A DNA stretch of 64,000 nucleotides, taken from JALYNX01 sp963746905. Its GTDB lineage: Bacteria; Actinomycetota; Acidimicrobiia; Spongiisociales; ZC4RG35. The stretch lies in the NCBI GenBank assembly GCA_963746905.1, contig CAVVCY010000003.1, positions 930,001 to 994,000 of the forward strand. Direction: 5' to 3'. The notes under the pieces are model-generated. The model did not search any database. It saw only the letters and a program-made list of their open reading frames with translations, and was not told where the DNA came from. A program made the translations under genes and the position numbers. Shown here piece after piece: positions 29,402-37,334 of this stretch; the first letter of the stretch is position 1; each line of letters opens with the position of its first letter.

Positions 29402-29426
29402 CGGCCAACGCGAGTTGGCCGAGTCT

Positions 29427-29502
29427 GGTCCCGTCGTCCAGAGGCCTAGGACGCCGGCCTCTCAAGCCGGAAACGCCGGTTCGAATCCGGTCGGGACTGC
29501 CA
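29427..29502 (+). tRNA. tRNA-Glu (anticodon CUC)
   Basis: Acceptor GGTCCCG/CGGGACT, anticodon stem CCGGC/GCCGG with loop CTCTCAA (anticodon CTC), T arm with TTCGAAT. Discriminator G and encoded CCA. Almost identical to the tRNA-Glu(UUC) at 59042: they differ at the anticodon, one D-loop base and the last base of CCA. Confidence 0.93.
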
Positions 29503-29505
29503 TAT

Positions 29506-29736
29506 CTAGCCGCCGTGCACCAAGCGGTCATACAGGCCCCGGAACATCGCCGCCGACCTGCCCAAGAGGTCTCGAATGACCTCGGTTGATTGCTCTACGA
29601 GCCAACGCCAGCCGAGGATCAACTCATTCATGCGTTGATAGATACCCCGGTCGGCGTGCGCCGATACCAGGCGACGATTCAGATCTCTCTCAGACCCGAG
29701 CGACCTTCGGATTGGAACCGGCCGCCACGTCGACAA
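29506..29736 (-). CDS. Possible small helical ORF, unassigned
   Basis: An open frame following the cupin gene with strong helical character: ERDLNRRLVSAHADRGIYQ, MNELILGWRWLVEQSTEVIRDLLG, SAAMFRGLYDRLVHGG. The first about 15 codons overlap the cupin gene; a start at ATG 29631 would give 41 residues. No SD is obvious and no family is recognised. It may be a real coupled small gene or just open frame. Confidence 0.25.
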   Translation of the reverse strand: MSTWRPVPIRRSLGSERDLNRRLVSAHADRGIYQRMNELILGWRWLVEQSTEVIRDLLGRSAAMFRGLYDRLVHGG

Positions 29737-30106
29737 AGTCGGGGATTGTCTTGAGGACCTCCTCGGCTCCGGCCGGGGCGTAGATGGCGAGGATCACCAT
29801 CGTCTCGTAGCTGGTGTTCAGAGTGGAGTGGAAGACACCTTTCGGGATCCACACCGCATCCCCAGGAACAACGGGAAACGGCTCACCGTCGTCGATCATC
29901 TGGTTTCCCCTGCCGGCGAGGATGTAGAGGATTTCATCCGACTCGGGGTGGTTGTGACGATCGTGGCCCTTGCCCGGGAACAAGATGACGTGCATGAGGC
30001 TGCAATCGCCGTCATCGGTGTTGTCGGTGGCGATGAGGGGCTTGATGATCCCCCAGTCGAATGTCCAGGTCGGGATCGAGTTGCGGTCTACGAGCTTGGC
30101 GGGCAT
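29690..30106 (-). CDS. Cupin-domain protein
   Basis: 138-residue single-domain cupin. Metal-site motif 1 is GHDRHNHPESDEILYILAGRG (two His and one Glu in the expected spacing). Motif 2 is PGDAVWIPKGVFHSTLN with the last His ligand. Such cupins act as dioxygenases, isomerases or sugar-binding enzymes. It is 15 bases after the PEP-hydrolase-like gene and the last gene of the Tm-1-like operon. It may process or sense the same sugar-like substrate; the reaction is unknown. Confidence 0.8.
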   Translation of the reverse strand: MPAKLVDRNSIPTWTFDWGIIKPLIATDNTDDGDCSLMHVILFPGKGHDRHNHPESDEILYILAGRGNQMIDDGEPFPVVPGDAVWIPKGVFHSTLNTSYETMVILAIYAPAGAEEVLKTIPDFVDVAAGSNPKVARV

Positions 30107-30121
30107 TTTCTTCCTTGCTGT

Positions 30122-30943
30122 CTAGATGGTCATTGACTTGAAGCGGCGCATGTTCTCCGTCATCGCCACCTCGGTGGGCAGACGCTCCATCGATGACGCT
30201 CCGAAGAAGCCGACGATGCCTTCGGTGCGGTCGAGGACATATTGAGCATCCTCGGGCTCGGCCAAGGGGCCCCCATGGCAGAGGACCGTGATGTCGGGGT
30301 TCACCTTCACCGCCGCATCGCGCATCGCCTGGATCTCGACGACACAGTCGTCGAGCGTCTTGGCGGTGTGGGCTCCGATAGTGCCTTTTGTGGTCAAACC
30401 CATGTGGGGTACCAGCACGTCGGCCCCCGCTTGAGCCATGGCGACCGCATCGTCGGGGTCGAACACATAGGGCGCCGTGACCAGGCCGAGGTCAGCGGCT
30501 TCCCTGATCATGTCGACTTCCAGGCCGTAGCTCATGCCGGTCTCCTCCAGGTTGGCGCGGAAGGTCCCGTCGATCAGACCGACTGTCGGAAAGTTCTGCA
30601 CTCCGGCAAAGCCGGCATCGATCACCTGGCGGAGGAATCGGCCCATTATCCGGAAGGGATCGGTCCCACACACTCCGGCCAGAACCGGGGTGTCCTTCAC
30701 GATGGGGAGCACCTCTTGGCCCATCTCCATCACGATCGCGTTGGCGTCGCCATACGGGAGCAGGCCGGCCAGCGATCCCCGGCCCGCCATGCGATAACGG
30801 CCAGAGTTGTAAATGATGATTAGGTCGGCTCCGCCGGCTTCGGCGCACTTCGCCGACAGCCCGGTGCCGGCTCCGGCGCCGATGATCGGGTCGCCGGTCG
30901 CAACGGTCGCCTTCAATTTTGCGCGAGCCTCCTCACCTGTCAT
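30122..30943 (-). CDS. Phosphoenolpyruvate hydrolase-family TIM-barrel protein (Tm-1 C-terminal domain type)
   Basis: 273 residues from ATG 30943 (MTGEEARAKLKATV), overlapping the Tm-1-like stop as ATGA. The TIM barrel carries GAGAGTGLSAKCAEAGGADLIIIYNSGRYRM and PVLAGVCGTDPF. It continues with GFAGVQNFPTVGLIDG, VLVPHMGLTTKG and CHGGPL, followed by GFFGASSMERLPTE. This is the PEP_hydrolase/IGPS-like family, the same domain that forms the C-terminal half of the plant antiviral protein Tm-1. Enzymatic activity in bacteria is not established. Being a separate but translationally coupled gene, it is presumably the physical partner of the UPF0261 protein. Confidence 0.88.
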   Translation of the reverse strand: MTGEEARAKLKATVATGDPIIGAGAGTGLSAKCAEAGGADLIIIYNSGRYRMAGRGSLAGLLPYGDANAIVMEMGQEVLPIVKDTPVLAGVCGTDPFRIMGRFLRQVIDAGFAGVQNFPTVGLIDGTFRANLEETGMSYGLEVDMIREAADLGLVTAPYVFDPDDAVAMAQAGADVLVPHMGLTTKGTIGAHTAKTLDDCVVEIQAMRDAAVKVNPDITVLCHGGPLAEPEDAQYVLDRTEGIVGFFGASSMERLPTEVAMTENMRRFKSMTI

Positions 30944-32163
30944 CTCGAGGCCTTCATATAGCCGTCCAAGGTGTCCGCCATCGCCTTCGCGAAGTCCGGG
31001 TCGTTGATGTCGCACTCCATCTCGATGAGGTCCACCGAATCGGGAAGGTTGTCCCGAATGGCTCCGAAGAGGGCAGCGTCGGCCTCGGGGTCGTAGAACG
31101 GTTGACCCTCCACGGCGATCATCGAAACCCCCTTGAGCGGAATGAAGAGGGTTGTCGGACCGGTCGCGGCAGAGAGCTTCTCGGCAATCTGACGGCCCAG
31201 TTCGGCGGATTCTTCTGGTGTCGTCCGCATCAGCGTCACCGAAGGGTTGTGCTCATACATGGTGCGACCCTCGAACTTGGCCGGCACGGTGTCGGGCGCT
31301 CCGAAGTTCACCATGTCGAGGGCACCCAAGGACACCACCTGAGGGACCCCGGTCCGAGCCGCCGCCCCCATCCTGTCAGGCCCTGCCGAGAGGACACCAC
31401 CCACCAATTCATCACACAACTCGGTTGTGGTCAGGTCGAGCACGCCATCGAAGAAGCGGGCCTCGATCAGGTTCTCCATCGCCCGTCCTCCGGTGCCGGT
31501 GCAATGGAATACCAGCACTTCGTAGCCACGCTCCTCGAGAGCGGTCCGGGCCTCGGTGACGGCCGGAGTGGTGACGCCGAACATGGTCGCTGCGACCAAG
31601 GGCCGCGCCCCGTCGAGTTCGACCGGCGCTCTCTTGACCATCCCGACCATTGCAGCCGCTGCGTTGGCGAGGATCTGGGCAGAGATCGAGTTGACGCCGG
31701 CGATGTCTGTGATCGACGCCATCATCGTGATGTCGGTGCTTCCCACGTAGCTCGAGGTGTCCCCCGATGCCATCGTGGAGAGCATCAGTTTGGGAACACC
31801 CACCGGGAGAGCCCTCATGGCACGGGTGGCAATGGCCGTGCCTCCCGAGCCTCCTGCGGCCAGGATGCCATCGAAGCGCCCCTCGCGGTACAGCTTGGAG
31901 ACGAACTCTCCTGCGGCCTCGGTCATTGTGGCCACAGCCCGTCCCCGATCCGAGGCGGCGGCGAGCGAAGTTGCGTCGGCCCCGATGGAGGCCGTCACCT
32001 CGTGACGCGTCACGTCGGGGGTGATCCCGTTTGGATCGTTGATCCCGACGTCGACGACAAGCACGTTGACTCCGTCCGCCAGGAGGCGGTCGCGGAGGTA
32101 GGCGTACTCGATTCCCTTGGTGTCGAGCGTGCCTATCAGCAGGACGGTGGGCGAGTCGGGCAC
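30940..32163 (-). CDS. Tm-1-like ATP-binding protein (UPF0261), copy A
   Basis: 407 residues from GTG 32163 with a GAGAGGAGA SD. The Rossmann-like N-terminus begins TVLLIGTLDTKGIEYAYLRDRL. It is followed by GILAAGGSGGTAIATRAMRALPVGVPKLMLSTMASGD (glycine-rich loop and catalytic-looking SGD) and a second domain with VFHCTGTGGRAMENLI and GVLDLTTTELCDELVGGVLSAGPDR. UPF0261 proteins form the N-terminal half of tomato Tm-1, which binds ATP; the bacterial reaction is unknown. First gene of the Tm-1A, PEP-hydrolase-like, cupin operon, divergent from the SDR at 32253. Confidence 0.9.
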   Translation of the reverse strand: MPDSPTVLLIGTLDTKGIEYAYLRDRLLADGVNVLVVDVGINDPNGITPDVTRHEVTASIGADATSLAAASDRGRAVATMTEAAGEFVSKLYREGRFDGILAAGGSGGTAIATRAMRALPVGVPKLMLSTMASGDTSSYVGSTDITMMASITDIAGVNSISAQILANAAAAMVGMVKRAPVELDGARPLVAATMFGVTTPAVTEARTALEERGYEVLVFHCTGTGGRAMENLIEARFFDGVLDLTTTELCDELVGGVLSAGPDRMGAAARTGVPQVVSLGALDMVNFGAPDTVPAKFEGRTMYEHNPSVTLMRTTPEESAELGRQIAEKLSAATGPTTLFIPLKGVSMIAVEGQPFYDPEADAALFGAIRDNLPDSVDLIEMECDINDPDFAKAMADTLDGYMKASR

Positions 32164-32184
32164 AGATTCTCCTCTCGTGGTCAG

Positions 32185-32200
32185 GCCCGTCGCAACGGGC
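32185..32200. promoter_or_regulatory. Inverted repeat between Tm-1A and SDR genes
   Basis: GCCCGT-CGCA-ACGGGC, a perfect 6-bp inverted repeat in the 89-base divergent promoter region. Position suits an operator for a shared regulator, but the arms do not resemble the TGTATACA site at 38278. Confidence 0.3.
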
Positions 32201-32252
32201 GAAACGGCTCGGGTTATGGTGACTGAGTGCGGGCTGTCACCGTCAACGATCG

Positions 32253-33017
32253 ATGAACGACATGTTCCGTCTCGATGGTCGGATCGCCATCGTGACCGGC
32301 GCCAGTAGGGGTTTGGGCAAGGCAATGGCAAGCGCCCTTGGGCAGGCCGGGGCGAAGGTGGTGCTGGTCAGCCGGAGCGCCGGCGACCTGGCTGGAGCGG
32401 CCGAGGAACTGACCGCTGCGGGATGCGATGTGCTGGCGACACCGTTCGACCTGTCCAATATCGGTGCCATCGAACAGTGGGTCTCGGACACCTGGTCTGA
32501 TGTCGGACCCGTCGACATCCTGCTTCATTCCGCGGGCCACCAACGTCGGGGAGCTGCCGTGGACCTGGACCACGCCGACTGGGAACAGATCCTGGCTGTG
32601 AATCTGACAGGGCCCTTCTTCCTCTCTAGGGAGGTTGGAAAGCTTCAGATGGAATCCGGGCTGGGCGGATCCCATATCTTCATTGGCTCGTTGACGACGA
32701 GCATCGGGATTGCCAACACTGCGGCCTACTCCGCCTCCAAGAGCGGGGTCGCCGGAGTGGTGAGGACCTTGGCGGTCGAGTGGGCATCGTCGGGTATTCG
32801 GGTCAACGCCATCGCTCCTGGCTATTTCCGGACCCAGCTCACCGAGGGCCTTTTCCAGGATCCAGAGCGAAGTGCATGGATCCAATCGCGGATCCCCATG
32901 GGCCGGATCGGAGCGCCTGACGACCTGGGAGGTGCCGCGGTGTTTCTCGCCTCCGATGCCTCCTTGTACATCACCGGCACGATCCTCAACGTCGACGGTG
33001 GTTGGCTCGCCGGTTGA
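32253..33017 (+). CDS. Short-chain dehydrogenase/reductase
   Basis: 254-residue classical SDR. The NAD(P)-binding TGASRGLG is at residues 15-22. The catalytic Ser lies in IGSLTTS and the YxxxK motif in AAYSASKSG. The C-terminal PMGRIGAPDDLGGAAVFLASDASLYITGTILNVDGGW is typical of gluconate 5-dehydrogenase / 2-deoxy-D-gluconate 3-dehydrogenase type enzymes. It is transcribed divergently from the Tm-1A operon and convergent with the FAD oxidase, so it likely oxidises a hydroxyl of the sugar-acid-like substrate handled by this island. Confidence 0.87.
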   Translation: MNDMFRLDGRIAIVTGASRGLGKAMASALGQAGAKVVLVSRSAGDLAGAAEELTAAGCDVLATPFDLSNIGAIEQWVSDTWSDVGPVDILLHSAGHQRRGAAVDLDHADWEQILAVNLTGPFFLSREVGKLQMESGLGGSHIFIGSLTTSIGIANTAAYSASKSGVAGVVRTLAVEWASSGIRVNAIAPGYFRTQLTEGLFQDPERSAWIQSRIPMGRIGAPDDLGGAAVFLASDASLYITGTILNVDGGWLAG

Positions 33018-33031
33018 CGTGAGGATTGCCG

Positions 33032-34483
33032 TCATCGGGGGGGCCCGAAGCCGAGCTTGCCCGGGTTGAGGATGCCGTCGGGGTCGATGGCGTCCTTGAT
33101 CCCTTGCAGATAAGGCCACATCGCCCCGTACTGCTCACGCATGAACCGGCCCAACTTGACCCCGACGCCATGGTGCTCGTTGATCACACCGCCGTGGGCG
33201 AGTGACGTGCGGACGGCAGAGTCCCACAGTCGGTCGTGCAGATCGAGCGCCTCCATCGGGTCCTTGGGAGAGTCATGGATGTAGAACCGGTCATAGACCA
33301 TCACTCCCCACGGGAACCAGTGGGAGAAGTGGGCGGTGTACTGGGCCCCGTACTCGGCGAAGCCTTCCTCCACGTTCTTGCGCTTTGCCCGATAGAGGTC
33401 GGGCATGTCGTCGAAGGTGCAAACCGTGTCGGTGGTGCCGAAGATCGTCGGGGGAGCGGGTGCCTTGCCTTCGGCGTAGGGCTCGTACTTGCCATCCCAC
33501 CAGGTCTTGGCGCCCCCGGGACCTAGATGAGTTCCGCCCACCTCGCCGCAGATCGCGGTGATCGCCTCTGATTCGAGGTCAACGAGACGCTGATCCCCGT
33601 CGCAGATGACGACCAGCAGGGCCCCGGTCAGTTCCAGGCCCAGAATGTGGTTCAGCTTGTCCCGGTCGGCCTCGTCATAGAGACGCATCACGGAGGGGCG
33701 CCAACGTTGAGTCATGATCCGCCGACCCGCTTCGAGACCATCGAAGACCGTCGCAAACTCGTACGTGAGGAAGGCCTGAGTCTCGGGCAAGGGGTCCATT
33801 CGGAGGGTGGCCGAGGTGATGACCCCCATCGTGCCCTCGGACCCGACCAGGAGTTGGAGCAGCCCGGGACCGGCCGCATGGTTTGGGACCGTGGGTGTCG
33901 ACGCCAGCTGGCCCGGGGGAAGGGCAGCCTCGACCTGAAGCACCATGTCCTCCGGCTTGCCGTACTTGGTCGATCGAACGCCGGATCCGCGAGCGGCCAA
34001 CCAGCCGCCAACTGTTGCGCCGAAATGGAATGAGCCAGGCTCGTGCGCAACGGCCAGGCCAAGAGGGCTGAGTGCCTCCTCGAGTTGGGGCCCGGTCACA
34101 CCAGCCTCGACGTTGACGACCAAGCTGGTCTCATCGATTTCCAGGATGCGGTCCATCCGGGTCAGATCGAGGGCGATTCCCCCGTATAGGGCAAACGTCC
34201 CCCCTTGAGTGCCCGACCCACCCCCACGCGGCACCAAAGGGACCCGATGGTCGCTGGCGACCCGGACCACGTCTGCCACCTCTTGGGCGCTTCCCGGCTT
34301 CACCAGTACATCGGCGGTCGGCAACTCGATGCCGTGGAGCCTGTAGAGCTGTGACATCCACGACCAGTCGGCCGCCTGGGCAGCCAATTCCCCATGATCG
34401 ACCGAGACCTGCTTCGCGCCCACCACATCCTCGAGCTCATGGCGGAGCATTCGGATCCGGTAGTCGGCGCGGGAATCAGACAT
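33032..34483 (-). CDS. FAD-binding oxidoreductase (GlcD/VAO family)
   Basis: 483 residues of the vanillyl-alcohol-oxidase/PCMH fold. It has an N-terminal FAD domain (VLVKPGSAQEVADVV, VPLVPRGGGSGTQGG, AHEPGSFHFGATVGGWLAARGSG, KYGKPEDMVL). The cap domain ends HGGVINEHHGVGVKLGRFM and DPDGILNPGKLG. The HHGVG motif resembles glycolate/D-lactate oxidase and alkyl-DHAP synthase relatives. It probably oxidises a 2-hydroxy acid intermediate. ATG overlaps the end of the GntR gene by 8 bases, so it is cotranscribed from the 38225 promoter or from within the operon. Confidence 0.87.
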   Translation of the reverse strand: MSDSRADYRIRMLRHELEDVVGAKQVSVDHGELAAQAADWSWMSQLYRLHGIELPTADVLVKPGSAQEVADVVRVASDHRVPLVPRGGGSGTQGGTFALYGGIALDLTRMDRILEIDETSLVVNVEAGVTGPQLEEALSPLGLAVAHEPGSFHFGATVGGWLAARGSGVRSTKYGKPEDMVLQVEAALPPGQLASTPTVPNHAAGPGLLQLLVGSEGTMGVITSATLRMDPLPETQAFLTYEFATVFDGLEAGRRIMTQRWRPSVMRLYDEADRDKLNHILGLELTGALLVVICDGDQRLVDLESEAITAICGEVGGTHLGPGGAKTWWDGKYEPYAEGKAPAPPTIFGTTDTVCTFDDMPDLYRAKRKNVEEGFAEYGAQYTAHFSHWFPWGVMVYDRFYIHDSPKDPMEALDLHDRLWDSAVRTSLAHGGVINEHHGVGVKLGRFMREQYGAMWPYLQGIKDAIDPDGILNPGKLGFGPPR

Positions 34484-35171
34484 GATCGAGGGCTGATCCG
34501 TTCGTCGAAATGAAGGGACGCGCCATCTCGAGATGGCGGATCATGCTCTCCTCCATGTGATCGATGTGCTCGTTGACGAGTCTTCGGATGCCGTCATGAT
34601 CCGAGGCTGCGATCGACTTGGCGATCGAGGAATGCTCGTCGGCGCATTTGGCCAGGCGCTCGAGGCGGCCGGCTCCTGACATCCAGAACCGGTGAAGGCG
34701 GCGCCGCTGCTTCTCGGCAATGTCAGAGAAGAGAGTGTGGTCCGATGCCATCTGGAGAAGCTCGTGGAATCGGGCGTCGGCGGTGGACCACATTTCCAGG
34801 TCTCGTTTGGACGCGGCCATCGCCATTCTCTCGACACACTCCTGGAGGTGGTCGCCCTGCTCGTCGGTGAGGTTCTCTGAGGCTCGCATGAAGAGGGCGG
34901 CGTCGAGGAGACGGAGGACGTCGCAGATCTCGTGGACGTCCCCGGCCGTCAACCCGGCTACCGAGTAGCCACTGTTGTGGTTGCGGCGCACGAGTTGATC
35001 CAGTTCCAGCCGCTGTAGGGCGGCCCGGACCGGTGTGCGGCTGATGCCGAGCCACTGGGCGACGGCGACCTCTCCCAGGTGGTCGCCTGGTCGGACGTTC
35101 TCGCTCGTCAAAAGCTCGCGCAGTTGGACGTACGCCCTATCGGTCACGGTCGTGGGATCGGGCTCCGCCAT
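34476..35171 (-). CDS. GntR-family transcriptional regulator (FCD type)
   Basis: 231 residues. The N-terminal winged helix has LGEVAVAQWLGISRTPVRAALQRLELDQLV. The C-terminal FCD ligand-binding helical domain carries the ICDVLRLLDAALFMRASEN segment, and FHELLQMASDH plus DEHSSIAKSI, which hold the usual metal/acid-binding Asp and His. ATG 35171 shares TGATG with the creatininase stop (a GTG one codon earlier is possible). FCD regulators sense organic acids. Lying inside the operon with the TGTATACA-like operator at its head, it is probably the local autoregulator of the island. Confidence 0.87.
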   Translation of the reverse strand: MAEPDPTTVTDRAYVQLRELLTSENVRPGDHLGEVAVAQWLGISRTPVRAALQRLELDQLVRRNHNSGYSVAGLTAGDVHEICDVLRLLDAALFMRASENLTDEQGDHLQECVERMAMAASKRDLEMWSTADARFHELLQMASDHTLFSDIAEKQRRRLHRFWMSGAGRLERLAKCADEHSSIAKSIAASDHDGIRRLVNEHIDHMEESMIRHLEMARPFISTNGSALDHV

Positions 35172-36079
35172 CACAAGACTCGGTCGATGAACTCTCGGTT
35201 CTCGACCTTGACCGGCACCTTCATCAGCTCCAGGACACCCCGAGCCACGTGTTCCGAATATCTGCGGAAAGATTCCTCGCCTTTCTCCTTGGTCGCCCGC
35301 ATCGGGTTGCCAATCACTCCGGTCTCGGTGAACTCATGGTGATCCATCGGGAAGTTGAAGTAGGTGTAGCCCTCGAACTCGACGTCGGGGGCACCGTCGT
35401 ACTTTCTGAACGACTCGGGCAGGAAGTCGGGGATCGACGTAGGCGTGTGCTTCGCCCTGTCCATGCGAACCAGCTTCTCGTTCCAAGCGAGACATTGCGA
35501 TGTCTCCCACTCGCTCGAATGCCAGCCTGGTGTCTCCTCCGGGGGATTCTCGAATACACCTTCGACCACGCCCACATAGCGCTCCATGTAGGGCTTGACC
35601 AAGCCGATCAGGGCTCCCGTCTCATAGCGAAGTTTGCGCAACACGGGGTCGACGACCTTGATATTCGAACCGTGCCCGTTGACGAAGATGATTCGGTTGA
35701 AGCCGTGGTGAATCAAACTTCGGGCGATGTCTTCCATCAGGGCGAGGAGGGTCGATGAGCGAACCGTGATCGTGCCTCGCCCTTCTCCGGGTCGATGCAT
35801 GTGTTGCGGCGAGTAGCCGGTCCAGATGGGCGGGGTATGGAGGACCCCGATCAGGCGGGAGACGCGTGCTGAGATCTCGATCGCGGTGATGGTGTCGCAG
35901 TAGAGGGGCAGATGAGGCCCGTGCTGCTCGGTGCTCGCCATTGGCACCAGAACCACGTCCTTGTCCTCGAGGTAGGCCTGGATGTCCACGTATGAGAGCT
36001 CGGCCAGGTTCCAGGAAACGAACTGCTCGCGAAACGCCCGCTCGGCTTCGGTGACGTCGGTCAATGCGTCGGTGGTCAT
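35171..36079 (-). CDS. Creatininase-family amidohydrolase
   Basis: 302 residues. The metal ligands follow the family pattern: E51 and H53 (STEQHGPHLP), D62 (YCDTITA), the His in VNGHGSN, and a Glu in WHSSEWETS. Family members hydrolyse cyclic amides (creatinine), or open or isomerise amide rings in cofactor and sugar-amide pathways. Closely linked to two Tm-1-like genes and the transporter, it may open a lactam or hydrolyse an amide of the imported compound. It starts at ATG 36079 with ATGA overlap to the second Tm-1-like gene. Confidence 0.85.
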   Translation of the reverse strand: MTTDALTDVTEAERAFREQFVSWNLAELSYVDIQAYLEDKDVVLVPMASTEQHGPHLPLYCDTITAIEISARVSRLIGVLHTPPIWTGYSPQHMHRPGEGRGTITVRSSTLLALMEDIARSLIHHGFNRIIFVNGHGSNIKVVDPVLRKLRYETGALIGLVKPYMERYVGVVEGVFENPPEETPGWHSSEWETSQCLAWNEKLVRMDRAKHTPTSIPDFLPESFRKYDGAPDVEFEGYTYFNFPMDHHEFTETGVIGNPMRATKEKGEESFRRYSEHVARGVLELMKVPVKVENREFIDRVL

Positions 36080-37332
36080 GTTGCTTTCTCCAGTTGGGTC
36101 GTTGCGCCAGCCTGGTCGAGCAGGTCGGCGAATAGGTCGGCGACGACCTCTCCGAATCGAGGATCGTTGACGTGATGGTCGAACTCACGAACCGCGATGT
36201 CGGGTCGCAGGTCGGATCTCAGGCTCCTGGCAAACGCGGCGTCGGCGTCGGGATCCCAGAAAACGCCGCCGGGCACGTTGGGTATCGACAGCCCATTGGT
36301 GGGGATGGCAATGATCAGCGGGCCGCTAGCGCGGTTCAGTCGCTCGGCGAAGAGCTCCCCGATTTGGGCCATCTGGCTCGCCGGTGTGCGAACCAGGGTG
36401 TACTCCGGGTTGTGGTCGTAGACAGGGCGGTCGGCGAGTTCCAAGGGGACCTGGCCACTAGCGAAGACGCTGAAGTCGATGCACCCGGGGACCACGATTT
36501 GTGGAATCCCGAGCTCTGCCACCGTCGACAGGCGACGGGGACCGCCGTCGTGGATGCCACCGACCATGGGGTCTGTCACCTCGTTGGTAGTGAAGTCGAT
36601 CACCCCCACGAACACGCCAGCCTCGGCCAGCTCCTCCATGGCCGGTCCGCCCACACCGTTGGAGTGGAAGACAACTGCCTCATAGCCATGCTCGGCCAAT
36701 CGGTCGCGGAGAGCCATGACCGCCTTGGTGGTATTGCCCAGCATCGTTACACCGACCAGGCGGCTGGCGGAGCCGTGAGGCTCGAGCCGCCTGTTGTCGT
36801 GGGCCATCGCCGCCACCGCGGTGGCCACGTTGTCAAACACCGTCGTGGCCACCGGGTTCAGCCCCATGATGTCGACCACCGTGTGCACCACCATCATGTC
36901 CGAGGTCCCCACCAGAGGACCGAACTCGTGGCGCCCGGAGGCAATCGGGCTGAGAACCACTTTGGGGACGCCGATCGGCAGCATCATCAGCGCCGCCGCT
37001 CCCATGACCGCCCCCTCGGCCCCACCGAGACCTATCGCCGCGTCGACCTTGCCTTGCAGGTAGAGGTCGGTCATCAGCGATCGCACCGCCTGGCGCATCA
37101 GCGCAACGGCACGTCCCCGGGTTCCGGCCTGGCGGACCTCATCGATGTTCGCCCCCGCATAGGCAGCGACCGCGCTGTGGTCGACATCGGGGACGATGTC
37201 GAGGGGCTCTCCGAGAATCCCGACGTCGACCACCGTCGTGGTACACCCGCGATCGATCAAGCGATCGCGGATGTACGCAACTTCCGGCCCCTTTGTGTCG
37301 AGGGTGCCGACGATGACGACGTTGGGGACCAT
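36076..37332 (-). CDS. Tm-1-like ATP-binding protein (UPF0261), copy B
   Basis: 418-residue paralogue of the protein at 30940-32163: VVIVGTLDTKGPEVAYIRDRL, AIGLGGAEGAVMGAAALMMLPIGVPKVVLSPIASGRHEF, VFHSNGVGGPAMEELAEAGVF, GVIDFTTNEVTDPMVGGIHDGGPRR. The glycine loop is GGAEGAV rather than GGSGGTA, so the two copies have diverged and may act on different substrates or as a heteromer. Only copy A has the TIM-barrel gene next to it. It is 2 bases after the isomerase-like gene and coupled to the creatininase gene. Confidence 0.88.
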   Translation of the reverse strand: MVPNVVIVGTLDTKGPEVAYIRDRLIDRGCTTTVVDVGILGEPLDIVPDVDHSAVAAYAGANIDEVRQAGTRGRAVALMRQAVRSLMTDLYLQGKVDAAIGLGGAEGAVMGAAALMMLPIGVPKVVLSPIASGRHEFGPLVGTSDMMVVHTVVDIMGLNPVATTVFDNVATAVAAMAHDNRRLEPHGSASRLVGVTMLGNTTKAVMALRDRLAEHGYEAVVFHSNGVGGPAMEELAEAGVFVGVIDFTTNEVTDPMVGGIHDGGPRRLSTVAELGIPQIVVPGCIDFSVFASGQVPLELADRPVYDHNPEYTLVRTPASQMAQIGELFAERLNRASGPLIIAIPTNGLSIPNVPGGVFWDPDADAAFARSLRSDLRPDIAVREFDHHVNDPRFGEVVADLFADLLDQAGATTQLEKAT

Positions 37333-37334
37333 CC

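Noticed and set aside
29327..29502. tRNA genes as a phage or island attachment site
   Set aside because: No integrase, no direct repeat of the tRNA 3' end and no mobile genes were seen on either side.
30919..32226. Long plus-strand frame (435 codons) opposite the Tm-1A gene
   Set aside because: His/Gly/Arg-rich shadow with no domain, while the minus strand encodes a complete conserved protein.
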